Below are positions 36,257 through 45,133 of a DNA stretch of 64,000 nt, in pieces; positions within the stretch are counted from its first letter, which is position 1, and the number at the start of each line of letters is the position of its first letter. Both the position numbers and the translations under genes were made by a program. The stretch is from Lachnospiraceae bacterium (GTDB lineage Bacteria > Bacillota > Clostridia > Lachnospirales > Lachnospiraceae): contig JAILRA010000058.1 of NCBI GenBank assembly GCA_024698715.1, positions 1 through 64,000 on the forward strand, in the 5' to 3' direction. A model generated the notes under the pieces. That model did no database searches. It was not told the origin of the DNA and was given only the letters and a program-made list of their open reading frames with translations.

Positions 36257-37435
36257 ATGTTCGGTTTTAACTATTATACACCAACAAAAGTAGTGTTCGG
36301 AAAGAATACGGAAAGCAAGGTCGCTGAGCTTGTGAAAGAATTCGGCGGTACAAAACTGTTGATTCATTACGGCGGAGGAAGTGTGGTTCGTTCAGGCCTT
36401 TTGAAAAGGGTTACCGACACTCTGGATGCGGCAGGCATAAGCTATGTTATGCTTGGCGGAGCAGTGCCGAATCCACATCTCGGACTCGTATATGAAGGTA
36501 TAGATTTATGCAAAAAAGAAAATGTTGATTTTATCCTGGCAGTCGGAGGCGGAAGTGCCATAGACTCTGCAAAAGCCATCGGATACGGAGTGGTAAACGA
36601 AGGCGATGTATGGGATTTTTATGATTATAAAAGAAAAGCTACAGGATGTCTTCCTCTCGGCGTTATCTTAACGATAGCGGCTACCGGAAGCGAGATGAGT
36701 GATTCTTCGGTAATTACCAAAGAAGAAGGACTGGTTAAGCGCGGATACAGCAGCAATTACTGTCGTCCGAAATTTGCAATCATGAATCCTGAACTTACGA
36801 TGACTCTGCCTGATTATCAGACGGCCTGCGGATGCACGGATATCATGATGCACACGATGGAAAGATATTTTACCAACGGCGGAAACATGGAAATAACCGA
36901 TGCTCTTGCGGAAGGTCTTCTTCGTACCGTTAAGAAAAATGCTCTGATTCTGGCTGAGGATCCGAATAATTACGATGCACGTGCCGAAGTTATGTGGGCA
37001 GGAAGCCTCGCACACAACGGTATTACCGGCTGCGGAAATGACGGCGGAGACTGGATGACTCATAAACTCGAGCATGAACTCGGCGGTCTTTATGATGTTG
37101 CACACGGTGCCGGACTTGCCGCAATATGGGGCAGCTGGGCGAGATATGTTTATAAGGACTGTCTTCCCCGATTCAAAAAATTCGCTCTTAACGTTATGGA
37201 CGTAAGGGACGAAGGAACCGATGAAGAGATTGCTCTTTGCGGTATTGAGGCAATGGAAGATTTTTACAGGACCATTAAGATGCCGACCAATCTTCGTGAA
37301 CTCGGTGTGAATCCGACTGAAGAAGAACTTGTTACGATGGCTAAAAAATGTGCAATAGGCGTCGGCGGTGAGATGGGTTCCGCAAAAGTGCTTAACGAGG
37401 AAGCTATGCTTGCAATCTATCGTGCAAGTATGTAA
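36257..37435 (+). CDS. Iron-containing alcohol dehydrogenase (BdhA/YqhD-like)
   Basis: 392 residues. N-terminal NAD(P)-binding part with AVGGGSAIDSAKAIGYG; the C-terminal metal-binding part includes MMHTMERYF, THKLEHELGGLYDVAHGAGL, the family histidine signature. It reduces aldehydes such as butyraldehyde or other fermentation intermediates to alcohols with NAD(P)H in the cytoplasm. The AraC regulator gene 21 nt downstream may respond to the same metabolites. Confidence 0.93.
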   Translation: MFGFNYYTPTKVVFGKNTESKVAELVKEFGGTKLLIHYGGGSVVRSGLLKRVTDTLDAAGISYVMLGGAVPNPHLGLVYEGIDLCKKENVDFILAVGGGSAIDSAKAIGYGVVNEGDVWDFYDYKRKATGCLPLGVILTIAATGSEMSDSSVITKEEGLVKRGYSSNYCRPKFAIMNPELTMTLPDYQTACGCTDIMMHTMERYFTNGGNMEITDALAEGLLRTVKKNALILAEDPNNYDARAEVMWAGSLAHNGITGCGNDGGDWMTHKLEHELGGLYDVAHGAGLAAIWGSWARYVYKDCLPRFKKFALNVMDVRDEGTDEEIALCGIEAMEDFYRTIKMPTNLRELGVNPTEEELVTMAKKCAIGVGGEMGSAKVLNEEAMLAIYRASM

Positions 37436-37456
37436 TAACGACAGGATACGAAACAT

Positions 37457-38326
37457 ATGGATTATCATTCATACGAAATATACGATTTTGATCATGTGAG
37501 TGCATTTAATATGTCCACCGGCTACAAAGAGAGGAGTTATCAGCCACACTGGCATTCTTATGGGGAAATACTGCTTGTCGGACCGGGGAAAACAAACATA
37601 TACAGCGTAGGTAAGAACACCTATGAACTGGATAAAGACGATATTGTCCTTGTGTGGCCGATGGAAATGCATTCGATCGTTGATGCGGACAGAAAAGAAT
37701 CGCTGGTCATTCAGTTTTCAAATGGATTTATAAATTCGCTTTTTGACTTGAGAAGAATAATGCATATGTATCGAAATCTTCATATCATACGTGCGAAAGC
37801 CCATCCTGAATTGGCATCGAAATATAAGGTTATCACCACTCAGATGAAGGAGATCTTTTTCTCGGACAGAACGGATCGCGAGATCAGATGCTGTATGCTT
37901 TTGATGGAGTTTATGCTTCTGCTTCTTGAATACAGAAAAGAACTGGCACCCGATATTACCGATGAAGAACGGTACGGATATACGGACGATATCATGAGAC
38001 GAATGATTTCCGTGACCGACTACATAAAAAACAACCTGACGGCCGATGATCTTTCACAGGGAGCCATGGCTGAAAAAGCCGGAATAAGCAGGGATTATTT
38101 TTCGAGAATATTTAAAAATGTTACAGGAATGAATTATATTAAATGGCTTAATATGATAAGACTCGAGAAGGCATCCGAAATGCTTGCGGAAGAAGGAAGG
38201 TCCATGACGGAAATTGCAATGCTGTCGGGATTTCAGAGTATTCCGAGCTTTAACAGGGTATTCCGTGAGGAAAAGGGAATGACTCCGGGCGAGTACAGGG
38301 CACTGTTTGCGGGGAATGAAAAGTAA
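37457..38326 (+). CDS. AraC-family transcriptional regulator with N-terminal cupin
   Basis: 289 residues: a cupin-type sensor (residues about 20-110, HWHSYGEILLVGPG) and a C-terminal double HTH (MAEKAGISRDYFSRIFKNVT and MTEIAMLSGFQSIPSFNRVF). Typical of regulators of carbohydrate or alcohol genes. It lies 21 nt after the alcohol dehydrogenase gene on the same strand, so the two may be one operon. A small palindrome, TAACAT-gatt-ATGTTA, follows its stop at 38338-38353. Confidence 0.9.
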   Translation: MDYHSYEIYDFDHVSAFNMSTGYKERSYQPHWHSYGEILLVGPGKTNIYSVGKNTYELDKDDIVLVWPMEMHSIVDADRKESLVIQFSNGFINSLFDLRRIMHMYRNLHIIRAKAHPELASKYKVITTQMKEIFFSDRTDREIRCCMLLMEFMLLLLEYRKELAPDITDEERYGYTDDIMRRMISVTDYIKNNLTADDLSQGAMAEKAGISRDYFSRIFKNVTGMNYIKWLNMIRLEKASEMLAEEGRSMTEIAMLSGFQSIPSFNRVFREEKGMTPGEYRALFAGNEK

Positions 38327-38455
38327 TTAAAATCCAATAACATGATTATGTTACAAAAAAATGTCCGAAAATATAGATTTGGAGTATAATAAAGATTATA
38401 ATTTTATTATTTACGGAATCGTATTTTGATAATAAACAATGGAAGGGGGAGCATT

Positions 38456-40150
38456 ATGTCACAGCAGACGATCACAGATGAAGCAAAAAAACGGCTTGAT
38501 TCTCTTTTTGATGCACTTTCCATTGTTTCGGAGAATAAGCATGTTTTTCTCTGCGATATGAAATATGATTTTTCGCGCTGGTCAAAAACCCTGGTGGAAT
38601 CTTTTGATCTGCCGTCGGAATATATGTACTCTGCCGGTACTATATGGGAGGAGTATATTCATCCCGAAGACAAACAGGCTTATCATGACGGACTGGATGC
38701 CATTTTCAGCGGAAAACAGACCGGACATGATATGCAGTATCGTGCGAGACGCCCGGACGGCGAGTATGATATCTGTACCTGCCAGGGACTTGTTATTCTG
38801 GACGAACAGGGTAATCCCGAATTCTTTGGCGGTGCGATACGAAACCACAGTCAGAGAAGCCATATCGATACTCTGACGGGTCTTCGCAATCAGTTCGGAT
38901 TCTTTTCGGATCTGCAGAGTTATATCCGTAATAAAATACCGGTAAGGATCGGTATGGTCGGTATCGGAAAACTTACCGAGATTAACGAAGTATACGGATA
39001 CCATGTCGGAAATATGGTACTTCAGTATTTCGGAAGATATCTGATGGATAATGTAACGAACAGGGGCGGAACATACCGTCTTGACGGATCCTGTTTCGGT
39101 ATCATTACCACGGTACAGAATGAACAGGAACTTTCGGATTCATATGATGAGATCCGTGCATTTTTCCGCAAGGGAATAAAACTGGATGATCTGGATGTCA
39201 TGGTTGAACTTAATGCAGGCATGCTTTCGCTCAACGATTTTAATGTTGACGATCAGACTGTCTTTTCCTGCCTTAATTTTGCCTATGAAGAGTCTAAAAT
39301 AAACAAACACGGAGATCTGGTTACATTCCGTAACGAACTGACAAGCGAGAACAGAAGAAGGCTTGAAAAACTGCATGCGATACGTGCATCGATAAATAAA
39401 GATTTTAAGGGCTTTTATCTTCAGTATCAGCCGGTTGTGGATGCCAAAACGGAAAAACTCATCGCAACGGAAGCACTTTTGAGATGGAAGGATGATGAAT
39501 ACGGAGTGGTTTCTCCGGATGATTTTATTCCTTTCCTTGAAACCGACCCCATATTCCCGGCATTGGGAGAATGGATACTGAAAACGGCTCTGCAGGATGG
39601 TCAGAGGATCGTGGAATATGTGCCGGATCTGATAATGAACATCAATCTTTCGTACTCACAGCTTGAAAGAACCGATTTCACAGATGTTGTATGGAATACG
39701 ATACGTAATGCGGGCTTCACACCGAAGCAGGTCTGTCTTGAAATAACGGAACGCTGCAGACTCCTGGATATGGAACTTTTAAGAAATGTTATCGTTACGC
39801 TTCGTGCAGGCGGTGTTCGTATAGCACTTGATGATTTCGGAACGGGATTTTCATCTGTCGGACTGGTTAAGAATCTGCCTTTCGATACGATCAAGATTGA
39901 CAGAAGTTTTGTTCAGCAGATTGAAAAAGATGAAAGGGAAAAACGTCTGCTCAATAATTTCACGGATATAGCCGGAACATTCGGTGCCGATGTATGCGTG
40001 GAAGGAATCGAGACTTCAGGAATGCGTGATATCATCAAAGACTACGGGATTCACAGTTTCCAGGGATATTATTATTCCAAACCCGTAACAATAGACGAAT
40101 TGCTGGAACTCGTGAAGAACGGTGCAAACTGTTTTTCAAAGGAAATTTAA
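38456..40150 (+). CDS. PAS-GGDEF-EAL protein, probable c-di-GMP phosphodiesterase
   Basis: 564 residues. A PAS fold (WSKTLVESFDLPSEYMYSAG to GGAIRNHSQR, about 40-145), a GGDEF domain whose active site reads RLDGSCF instead of GGDEF and is therefore probably inactive for synthesis, and an EAL domain with EALLRW, NINLSYSQL, LEITE, LDDFGTGFSS and IKIDRSF, all key metal ligands present. It most likely hydrolyses c-di-GMP, with the GGDEF domain perhaps sensing GTP. ATG 38456 follows GGAAGGGGGAG; an upstream in-frame TTG at 38426 is unlikely. A -10-like TATAAT lies at 38385-38390. Confidence 0.9.
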   Translation: MSQQTITDEAKKRLDSLFDALSIVSENKHVFLCDMKYDFSRWSKTLVESFDLPSEYMYSAGTIWEEYIHPEDKQAYHDGLDAIFSGKQTGHDMQYRARRPDGEYDICTCQGLVILDEQGNPEFFGGAIRNHSQRSHIDTLTGLRNQFGFFSDLQSYIRNKIPVRIGMVGIGKLTEINEVYGYHVGNMVLQYFGRYLMDNVTNRGGTYRLDGSCFGIITTVQNEQELSDSYDEIRAFFRKGIKLDDLDVMVELNAGMLSLNDFNVDDQTVFSCLNFAYEESKINKHGDLVTFRNELTSENRRRLEKLHAIRASINKDFKGFYLQYQPVVDAKTEKLIATEALLRWKDDEYGVVSPDDFIPFLETDPIFPALGEWILKTALQDGQRIVEYVPDLIMNINLSYSQLERTDFTDVVWNTIRNAGFTPKQVCLEITERCRLLDMELLRNVIVTLRAGGVRIALDDFGTGFSSVGLVKNLPFDTIKIDRSFVQQIEKDEREKRLLNNFTDIAGTFGADVCVEGIETSGMRDIIKDYGIHSFQGYYYSKPVTIDELLELVKNGANCFSKEI

Positions 40151-40166
40151 TAAAATATAAAATTTT

Positions 40167-40199
40167 AAGAGGCAGTACATAAAAAACTGCTTCTTTTTT
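40167..40199 (+). terminator. Terminator after the PAS-GGDEF-EAL gene
   Basis: AAGAGGCAGT (40167-40176) pairs fully with ACTGCTTCTT (40186-40195, one G-T pair), followed by TTTT. Confidence 0.85.
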
Positions 40200-40265
40200 C
40201 GTATATTAAATGAAACGGAATTCGCTTCAACGCTGAGTGTAAAAGGACAGAACTTTGGGAGAAAA

Positions 40266-41381
40266 ATGATGATACGAAAAAAAATATTAAGAATGGTTAT
40301 CGGAATCCTGGCCGGCACAGCTATGATGTTGAGCGTGGCGGGATGCACAAATAATATTGATGAAATTGTTTATAATATAACGGATCTTATAGACGATGAC
40401 AGTGCCAAAGCAGGAGGAACAACCGACAATAGCAATCCGAACGCTCCGAAAGAAATACAATCAAAGGTTATAACACAGTTTTCCTGTGATATTTATCTTT
40501 TTGGTGAATGGGGCGAAAATTATAATGGGCAGTATTTCGATTTTAGAATTATGGAAGATGAAAACGGCGAACTTATGGCATCTGAATACGAAACAGGTGC
40601 TGAATTCCCGGCAGATGAAGAACTTCTGACATCACTTCAGGATATGATAGACAAGTATGATCTTGCAAAGGAAAACGGTGTTTACAGGGTTACGGCAGGA
40701 CTGCCGCCGGAATTTCAGAAAATCAGTTTTTCTGCCGACTATGCATCAGGCGAAAAAATAAGCTTTACAATCAACAATGATCCGAATGATGATTGGGAGA
40801 TGGCTTTGTATAAGATATTCTCCGATTGGTTTGATAAAAACGGGATAACCGCCCTCAATGAACCGAATGGCAAAAGTAAGATAACAAGCATCGATATAAG
40901 ATTTAAGGATAACGAAAAGCAGATTCTCTACGATTATGCCGAAGTCATTGTAAAAGAAGAAGATGCGATTGACGGAAAAACCGTTCTTTTAAAAAAGTAT
41001 GTTTATGACATGAAAAAACAGGAGACTGTCAAAGAAGGGTATGTACGTATTCCGGATGATTTTTATGACAATGTAAATGGTATAGCAAACTCTTATGATC
41101 TTCGCCCGTTTACTCCGGGTTCCGTACTGTACGGATACGGAAGAAAAAAAACAAAAACGACGGAAGAGGAACAATCGTCAGGCAGCATTCATCTGCGTAT
41201 TGAGTTTGAAGGCGATAAAAAAATATCGATGGACTCTGAGGATGACTGTGATATAGAAATACTGAAACCGATGCTTTACAGCCTGATCGAATATTATGAT
41301 TCCATATCGGAAGAGGAGCAGACTGAAGAACAGACCGAAGAACAGACCGAAGAACAGACCGAAGAACAGGCCGAAGATTAG
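40266..41381 (+). CDS. Lipoprotein with acidic tandem-repeat tail
   Basis: 371 residues. A basic N-terminus and hydrophobic segment end in the lipobox SVAGC, so it is a surface lipoprotein anchored at about Cys21. The middle 300 residues are not recognised; they are hydrophilic with many Asp, Glu and Lys. The C-terminus is a run of EQTE repeats (about five). The frame ends at TAG 41379, but the same repeat continues in frame past it to a TAA at 41439. Function unknown. It stands alone after a terminator. Confidence 0.75.
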   Translation: MMIRKKILRMVIGILAGTAMMLSVAGCTNNIDEIVYNITDLIDDDSAKAGGTTDNSNPNAPKEIQSKVITQFSCDIYLFGEWGENYNGQYFDFRIMEDENGELMASEYETGAEFPADEELLTSLQDMIDKYDLAKENGVYRVTAGLPPEFQKISFSADYASGEKISFTINNDPNDDWEMALYKIFSDWFDKNGITALNEPNGKSKITSIDIRFKDNEKQILYDYAEVIVKEEDAIDGKTVLLKKYVYDMKKQETVKEGYVRIPDDFYDNVNGIANSYDLRPFTPGSVLYGYGRKKTKTTEEEQSSGSIHLRIEFEGDKKISMDSEDDCDIEILKPMLYSLIEYYDSISEEEQTEEQTEEQTEEQTEEQAED

Positions 41382-41441
41382 ATTGAAGAACAGACTGATG
41401 GACAGACTGTGGAACAGACCGAAGAACAGACTGAAGATTAA
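41311..41441 (+). repeat. 12-bp tandem repeat tract (GAAGAACAGACC) spanning the lipoprotein stop
   Basis: Units of GAACAGACCGAA encode EQTE. The tract runs from about 41311 through the stop codon TAG (41379-41381), and 19 more in-frame codons follow (IEEQTDGQTVEQTEEQTED) up to TAA 41439-41441. Slipped-strand changes could vary the tail length. Confidence 0.85.
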
Positions 41442-41443
41442 AT

Positions 41444-41728
41444 TCAAAAATATGATATCATCCACTCAAGGTAGGGCGGATTGCTGAAAAGCCGGATCTT
41501 TTTCTCGCGGCCGAAAACAAGGATCTTGCAATAGAAGTTAAGCGTATTGTCGCTTACGACATATCCGTCCGGCATTGTCCGTGCACCCTGATGCGAAATA
41601 TCATTAAATTCTTTTATTGTAAATGCCTGACTCTGACCGTCTTCGTCGGTAATGCGTATCCTTATAGGCTCTACCTTTCCGTCTTTTGTATGCAGGCATA
41701 TCACATCGGCTTTTATCAGCGGTCTCAT
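41444..41728 (-). CDS. Small protein of a predicted SOS unit
   Basis: 94 residues, start ATG at 41728 with GAGGTG upstream. Not a known enzyme. I recall similar short proteins (MRPLIKADVI..., ISHQGARTMPDG) next to Y-family polymerase genes in Clostridia, but this link is from memory and not checked. Its promoter contains a LexA box, which independently supports an SOS role. The minus-strand gene converges on the lipoprotein gene with only 2 nt between the extended repeat frame and its stop. Confidence 0.6.
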   Translation of the reverse strand: MRPLIKADVICLHTKDGKVEPIRIRITDEDGQSQAFTIKEFNDISHQGARTMPDGYVVSDNTLNFYCKILVFGREKKIRLFSNPPYLEWMISYF

Positions 41729-41752
41729 GTTTACACCTCATTAAGTATTGAT

Positions 41753-41781
41753 ATAATAGAACAAATGTTCGAAAATGTAAA
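41753..41781 (-). promoter_or_regulatory. SOS promoter with LexA box for the 94-residue gene
   Basis: Minus strand: TTTACA (41781-41776), 17-bp spacer, TATTAT (41758-41753). The box CGAACATTTGTTCT (41771-41758) lies in the spacer and differs from the consensus only in its last base. Its first 12 bases are identical to the box at 31727-31714. Confidence 0.75.
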
Positions 41782-41819
41782 TAGATTTACAGAAATTTAT
41801 TGTTCGAGGAAGTTTTCTG

Positions 41820-42617
41820 ATGATCAAATTGATAGTTACGGATATGGATGGATGTTTCCTGGATCCTTTGGGAAATTTTCCGCCTGATTTTAAAGAGGCT
41901 TATGACCTCATGAAGGAAAAAAATGTCATATTTGCCATTGCGAGCGGCAGGTCCGTGGACGGTTTAAGAAGAGCGTTCGGAAGTCTGTCATCCGAGATGA
42001 CTTTTATTACCGATAACGGGGCTGGAGTATATCATAAGGACGAGCTGCTTTTTGAAGAAACACTTGCGTTTGAGGATTACAAGCCTTTTCTTGATGAGAT
42101 GAGAAGCCATAAGGGACTGCTTCCGATAGCCTGCGGCAAAGAAAGGAAATGGGTGGAAAATTCCGAAGCGGTTTCGGAAAGAGCAAAAGAAGAACTTTTA
42201 AAATACTACCCCGGATGGTATGAAAGCAGTTTTGAAAATATACCCGAAAAAGTGATAAGATTTGCACTTTTGTATTTTGACGATATAGAGAAGAACATTT
42301 ATCCGTATTTCGAAAAGTATAACAATGACAGGGTACGCCTTCAGGTGACGTCGTACGAATGGATCGATGTTTATCCGAGGAATGTTTCAAAGGGAAGTTC
42401 GGTCAAGATCATCCAGGACAGATTCGGAATTTCACCGGATGAAACCGTAGTCTTCGGCGATTATCTAAACGACATTTCAATGGCAGATCATGCCGGATCA
42501 TCCTTTGCACCGATGAATGCACATCCGAAGGTAAAAGAAAGATTCACCGGAGTCGTAAAAGCGAATTCGCAGTACGGGGTAACCGGAAAAATAATTGAAC
42601 TGATGAAGGAAATATAA
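41820..42617 (+). CDS. Cof-type HAD-IIB sugar-phosphatase
   Basis: 265 residues. HAD motif I DMDGCFLDP, motif II ASGRS, motif III lysine at NVSKGSSVKI and motif IV FGDYLNDISMADHAG. The cap is the alpha/beta type of the Cof/YidA group, so the likely substrates are sugar phosphates or phosphorylated cofactors. GAGGAAGTTTTC precedes the ATG. Its promoter region is shared with the divergent SOS gene, so a LexA effect on both is possible. Confidence 0.88.
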   Translation: MIKLIVTDMDGCFLDPLGNFPPDFKEAYDLMKEKNVIFAIASGRSVDGLRRAFGSLSSEMTFITDNGAGVYHKDELLFEETLAFEDYKPFLDEMRSHKGLLPIACGKERKWVENSEAVSERAKEELLKYYPGWYESSFENIPEKVIRFALLYFDDIEKNIYPYFEKYNNDRVRLQVTSYEWIDVYPRNVSKGSSVKIIQDRFGISPDETVVFGDYLNDISMADHAGSSFAPMNAHPKVKERFTGVVKANSQYGVTGKIIELMKEI

Positions 42618-42620
42618 TAA

Positions 42621-42655
42621 AAATCATGCAAGCCTTCCGGCCTGCATGATTTTTA
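42621..42655. terminator. Bidirectional terminator between the HAD and htrA genes
   Basis: AAATCATGCA (42621-42630) pairs with TGCATGATTT (42643-42652) around an inner GCC/GGC stem; A-rich and T-rich flanks serve both converging genes. Confidence 0.85.
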
Positions 42656-42691
42656 TTAGAGAGTGAGAGAAAAAGGAAATGATATAAACAG

Positions 42692-44008
42692 TTAATTCCT
42701 GTTGTTTGGCATAAATTCATTTGAAAAATTTCCGTCGGGAAAACCTCCGTTCATGAAAGGATTCTGCATTTGCTGCTCATTCTGAGGAGTGTTGTTTTCC
42801 TTGGGAAGAGCGGATTGTTTTTTAAAAGAAAGCGTTACTTCAATTTCAAGAATTTCCCCGTTTCTGTTTACGGTAAGAGTAACGATATCGCCTTCGCTTC
42901 CTTTTGCGATAATGCTTCTTAATTCTTCGGAATCGGATATTTCTTCACCGTTGACCTTGGTGATAAGATCGTTCTGCTTTAAGCCTGCAGCTTCCGCGGG
43001 GCTGTTCTCATCAACTTTCTGAACTACCGCACCGGAAAGACCGAATCTCTGATAATCGCTTCCGAGATCGTAAATGTATACACCTATGTAAGGTTTTGTG
43101 ATACTGCCGTCCTCGATGATTTCCGTAATGATGTCCTTAACATTGTTAATGGGGATGGCAAAACCTATGTTATCAATGGATGCTGCGGTATAATCCCCGT
43201 TATTTGAATACTTTGCATTGGTGATACCGATAACTTCACCGTATGAGTTAAAGAGTGCACCGCCGGAGTTTCCGGAATTGATCGCACAGTCCGTCTGGAT
43301 CAGGTTCATTGATGTGCTGCTGATCGTGACATTTCTGTTTAACGCACTTACGGCACCGGATGTGAGAGAAAAGGTGAGTTCTCCGAGCGGATTGCCTATT
43401 GCGATAACATCGTCGCCCACGCTCAGCTCATCGGAATCACCGAGAACGACGGGTGTGAGATTTTCGGCATCGACTTTAATGACCGCAATATCGTTGCTCT
43501 CGTCGTAACCGATCAGTTTTGCATCGTAAACATCACCGCCGTAAGTTGTAACCTTTATCTCGGATGCATCCTCGATAACGTGATAGTTTGTGATGATATA
43601 TCCGTCTTCGGTCAGTATAAAACCGGATCCCGAAGCGGGTGTTGTGGTTTGATAACCGAAATAATTGGTGGTGATCGATGTTGTTATACCTACGGTTGAA
43701 TTGACGTTTTCGGCATAAATTTCCGATGCGCTCATTTCTTTGAAAGTATCCTTGTACGAAACGTTCATCGCGGGATTTTCTTTGACTCCCTCATAAACGG
43801 TAACATTATTGTCATCCTTAACGGTCTGTCTGATGCTCGGGATAACATTTTCCGTTAACGCCATTCCTCCGGCACCGACCGTGCCTCCCAGAAGAGAGCA
43901 TCCGAGAGCCAGTGCCACGATCTTAAATGTGTTCTTTCTGCCTGAACTTTTATTCGTCTCAGGCACCTTAAAAGTGTTATTTTCATAAAAATTGTTATTA
44001 TTGTCCAT
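42692..44008 (-). CDS. htrA: HtrA-type serine protease with PDZ domain
   Basis: 438 residues. A short cytoplasmic N-terminus, one membrane anchor (residues about 27-55), then a trypsin-like domain with His in TNYHVIEDA, Asp in DESNDIAV and Ser in GNSGGAL, and a PDZ domain (about 300-390, AVVQKVDENSPAEAAGLKQN). The C-terminus is Asn/Gln/Pro-rich and low complexity. It degrades or refolds damaged secreted proteins at the outer membrane face of the cytoplasmic membrane. AAAGGAGCGC is the ribosome-binding site. The promoter region has two TTTAAGGTT-like direct repeats. Confidence 0.93.
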   Translation of the reverse strand: MDNNNNFYENNTFKVPETNKSSGRKNTFKIVALALGCSLLGGTVGAGGMALTENVIPSIRQTVKDDNNVTVYEGVKENPAMNVSYKDTFKEMSASEIYAENVNSTVGITTSITTNYFGYQTTTPASGSGFILTEDGYIITNYHVIEDASEIKVTTYGGDVYDAKLIGYDESNDIAVIKVDAENLTPVVLGDSDELSVGDDVIAIGNPLGELTFSLTSGAVSALNRNVTISSTSMNLIQTDCAINSGNSGGALFNSYGEVIGITNAKYSNNGDYTAASIDNIGFAIPINNVKDIITEIIEDGSITKPYIGVYIYDLGSDYQRFGLSGAVVQKVDENSPAEAAGLKQNDLITKVNGEEISDSEELRSIIAKGSEGDIVTLTVNRNGEILEIEVTLSFKKQSALPKENNTPQNEQQMQNPFMNGGFPDGNFSNEFMPNNRN

Positions 44009-44351
44009 TTTGCGCTCCTTTATCTATTAAAAATCGTTATAGAAATGTTTTTTGATACCCTGATGATAAGCGTCGAACCTTAAATCAACCTTAAACTATG
44101 AAAAATTCACAAAAAAAACACATTCAGGCTGTTTTGTGCTAAAATATCTTTTAAGGTTTTTGATATTTTCAGAAGTGAAATACCGGATGGATTCAGTCAA
44201 AAATACCGCAATTGATCAAATCGGTGAAAAAATGCCACAAAGTTGATAAAGAGGCAAAATAAATTCGGGAAATATGCCGATATAAAAATAGTGATGTGTA
44301 AATTTCAAAGATATTGATGTGTATTATTCATCAGAAGCGGGGAAAAACAGA
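44009..44351. other. Divergent promoter region of htrA and the EAL gene
   Basis: 343 bp, AT-rich, without a gene. It contains the htrA direct repeats at 44076-44095, a third TTTAAGGTT at 44149-44157 in plus orientation, and a TAAAAT at 44140-44145 that could be a -10 box for the EAL gene with no clear -35. A TATAAC lies upstream of htrA on the minus strand with poor -35, suggesting activator dependence. Confidence 0.5.
44076..44095 (-). promoter_or_regulatory. Response-regulator-like direct repeats upstream of htrA
   Basis: AACCTTAAA occurs at 44076-44084 and 44087-44095 with 11-bp periodicity; read on the htrA strand this is TTTAAGGTT twice. Two half-sites one helical turn apart are typical of OmpR/PhoB-type activators. 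The htrA -10 candidate TATAAC has no -35, consistent with activation. Confidence 0.5.
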
Positions 44352-45059
44352 ATGATTTATTACGACCATTTACCATTGGATGAAGATATCTTAAAGGCTC
44401 TTGGCGAGCTGTCGATAAATTATGTGTTTCAGCCTATATTCCTGCCGGACTGCAAAACAGTCTATGCGTGGGAAGCGCTCATGCGACCGACTGATATGAC
44501 CGTAACCGAACTCATCGAGGAATATGAAAAGAAAGATAAGTTACATGTCCTTGAGGTTGCGACATTCTTCGGTGCTATGCAGGCTTTCTTTTTGAGAGGA
44601 TACGATCAGAAAGTTTCTATCAATTCTTTTCCGTCAGACTGTATGAAAAAAGAAGAAGCGGATGCCTTTTGGGATTATTTCGGTGATGAGATCCGCGGAA
44701 GGATGATAATTGAGAATCTTGAATTCCCTTATTTTTCACGCGAACACTGGGATGAGAAGAGCAGGTCCGTAAGAGCGATGGACAATCTGCTTTCCGTGGA
44801 TGATTTCGGAAGCGGAATAAACAATCTTGAACTTGTAAAGATCATGTCGCCGCATATTATCAAACTGGACAGAGAACTTATTTCGGGAATAGATCATATA
44901 GAGGAAAAGCAGAAGAACGTCAGCAATCTTGTGCTTGAATTTCACTCCAGGGGAATACTTGTGGTAGCTGAAGGAGTGGAAGAAAAAGAGGAGTTTGATT
45001 ATCTTGTAGGACTGGGAGTTGATCTCTTCCAGGGTTATTATCTGGCAAGGCCTGTCTGA
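44352..45059 (+). CDS. Stand-alone EAL-domain protein
   Basis: 235 residues, only an EAL domain. Present are FQPIF, WEALMRP, SINSF (Asn ligand), IIENLEF in place of LEITE, VDDFGSGINN and IIKLDREL, ending in VVAEGVEEKEEF and FQGYYLARP. Most metal ligands are kept, so c-di-GMP hydrolysis is likely, though the altered LEITE motif leaves some doubt. ATG 44352 with GGGG upstream is preferred over a GTG at 44319. Confidence 0.82.
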   Translation: MIYYDHLPLDEDILKALGELSINYVFQPIFLPDCKTVYAWEALMRPTDMTVTELIEEYEKKDKLHVLEVATFFGAMQAFFLRGYDQKVSINSFPSDCMKKEEADAFWDYFGDEIRGRMIIENLEFPYFSREHWDEKSRSVRAMDNLLSVDDFGSGINNLELVKIMSPHIIKLDRELISGIDHIEEKQKNVSNLVLEFHSRGILVVAEGVEEKEEFDYLVGLGVDLFQGYYLARPV

Positions 45060-45079
45060 AAAGCAACTGCAACTAAAAG

Positions 45080-45117
45080 AACCTTCGGTGTGTAGTTCGT
45101 TTACAACGAAGGTTTTT
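45080..45117 (+). terminator. Terminator after the EAL gene
   Basis: AACCTTCGGTGTGTAG pairs with TTTACAACGAAGGTT around a TTCG loop with a few mismatches, then TTTTT. Confidence 0.82.
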
Positions 45118-45133
45118 AAAAAAAAGGATTGAT

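Noticed and set aside
36668..37468. 266-codon minus-strand frame
   Set aside because: Antisense shadow of the alcohol dehydrogenase gene; no family features.
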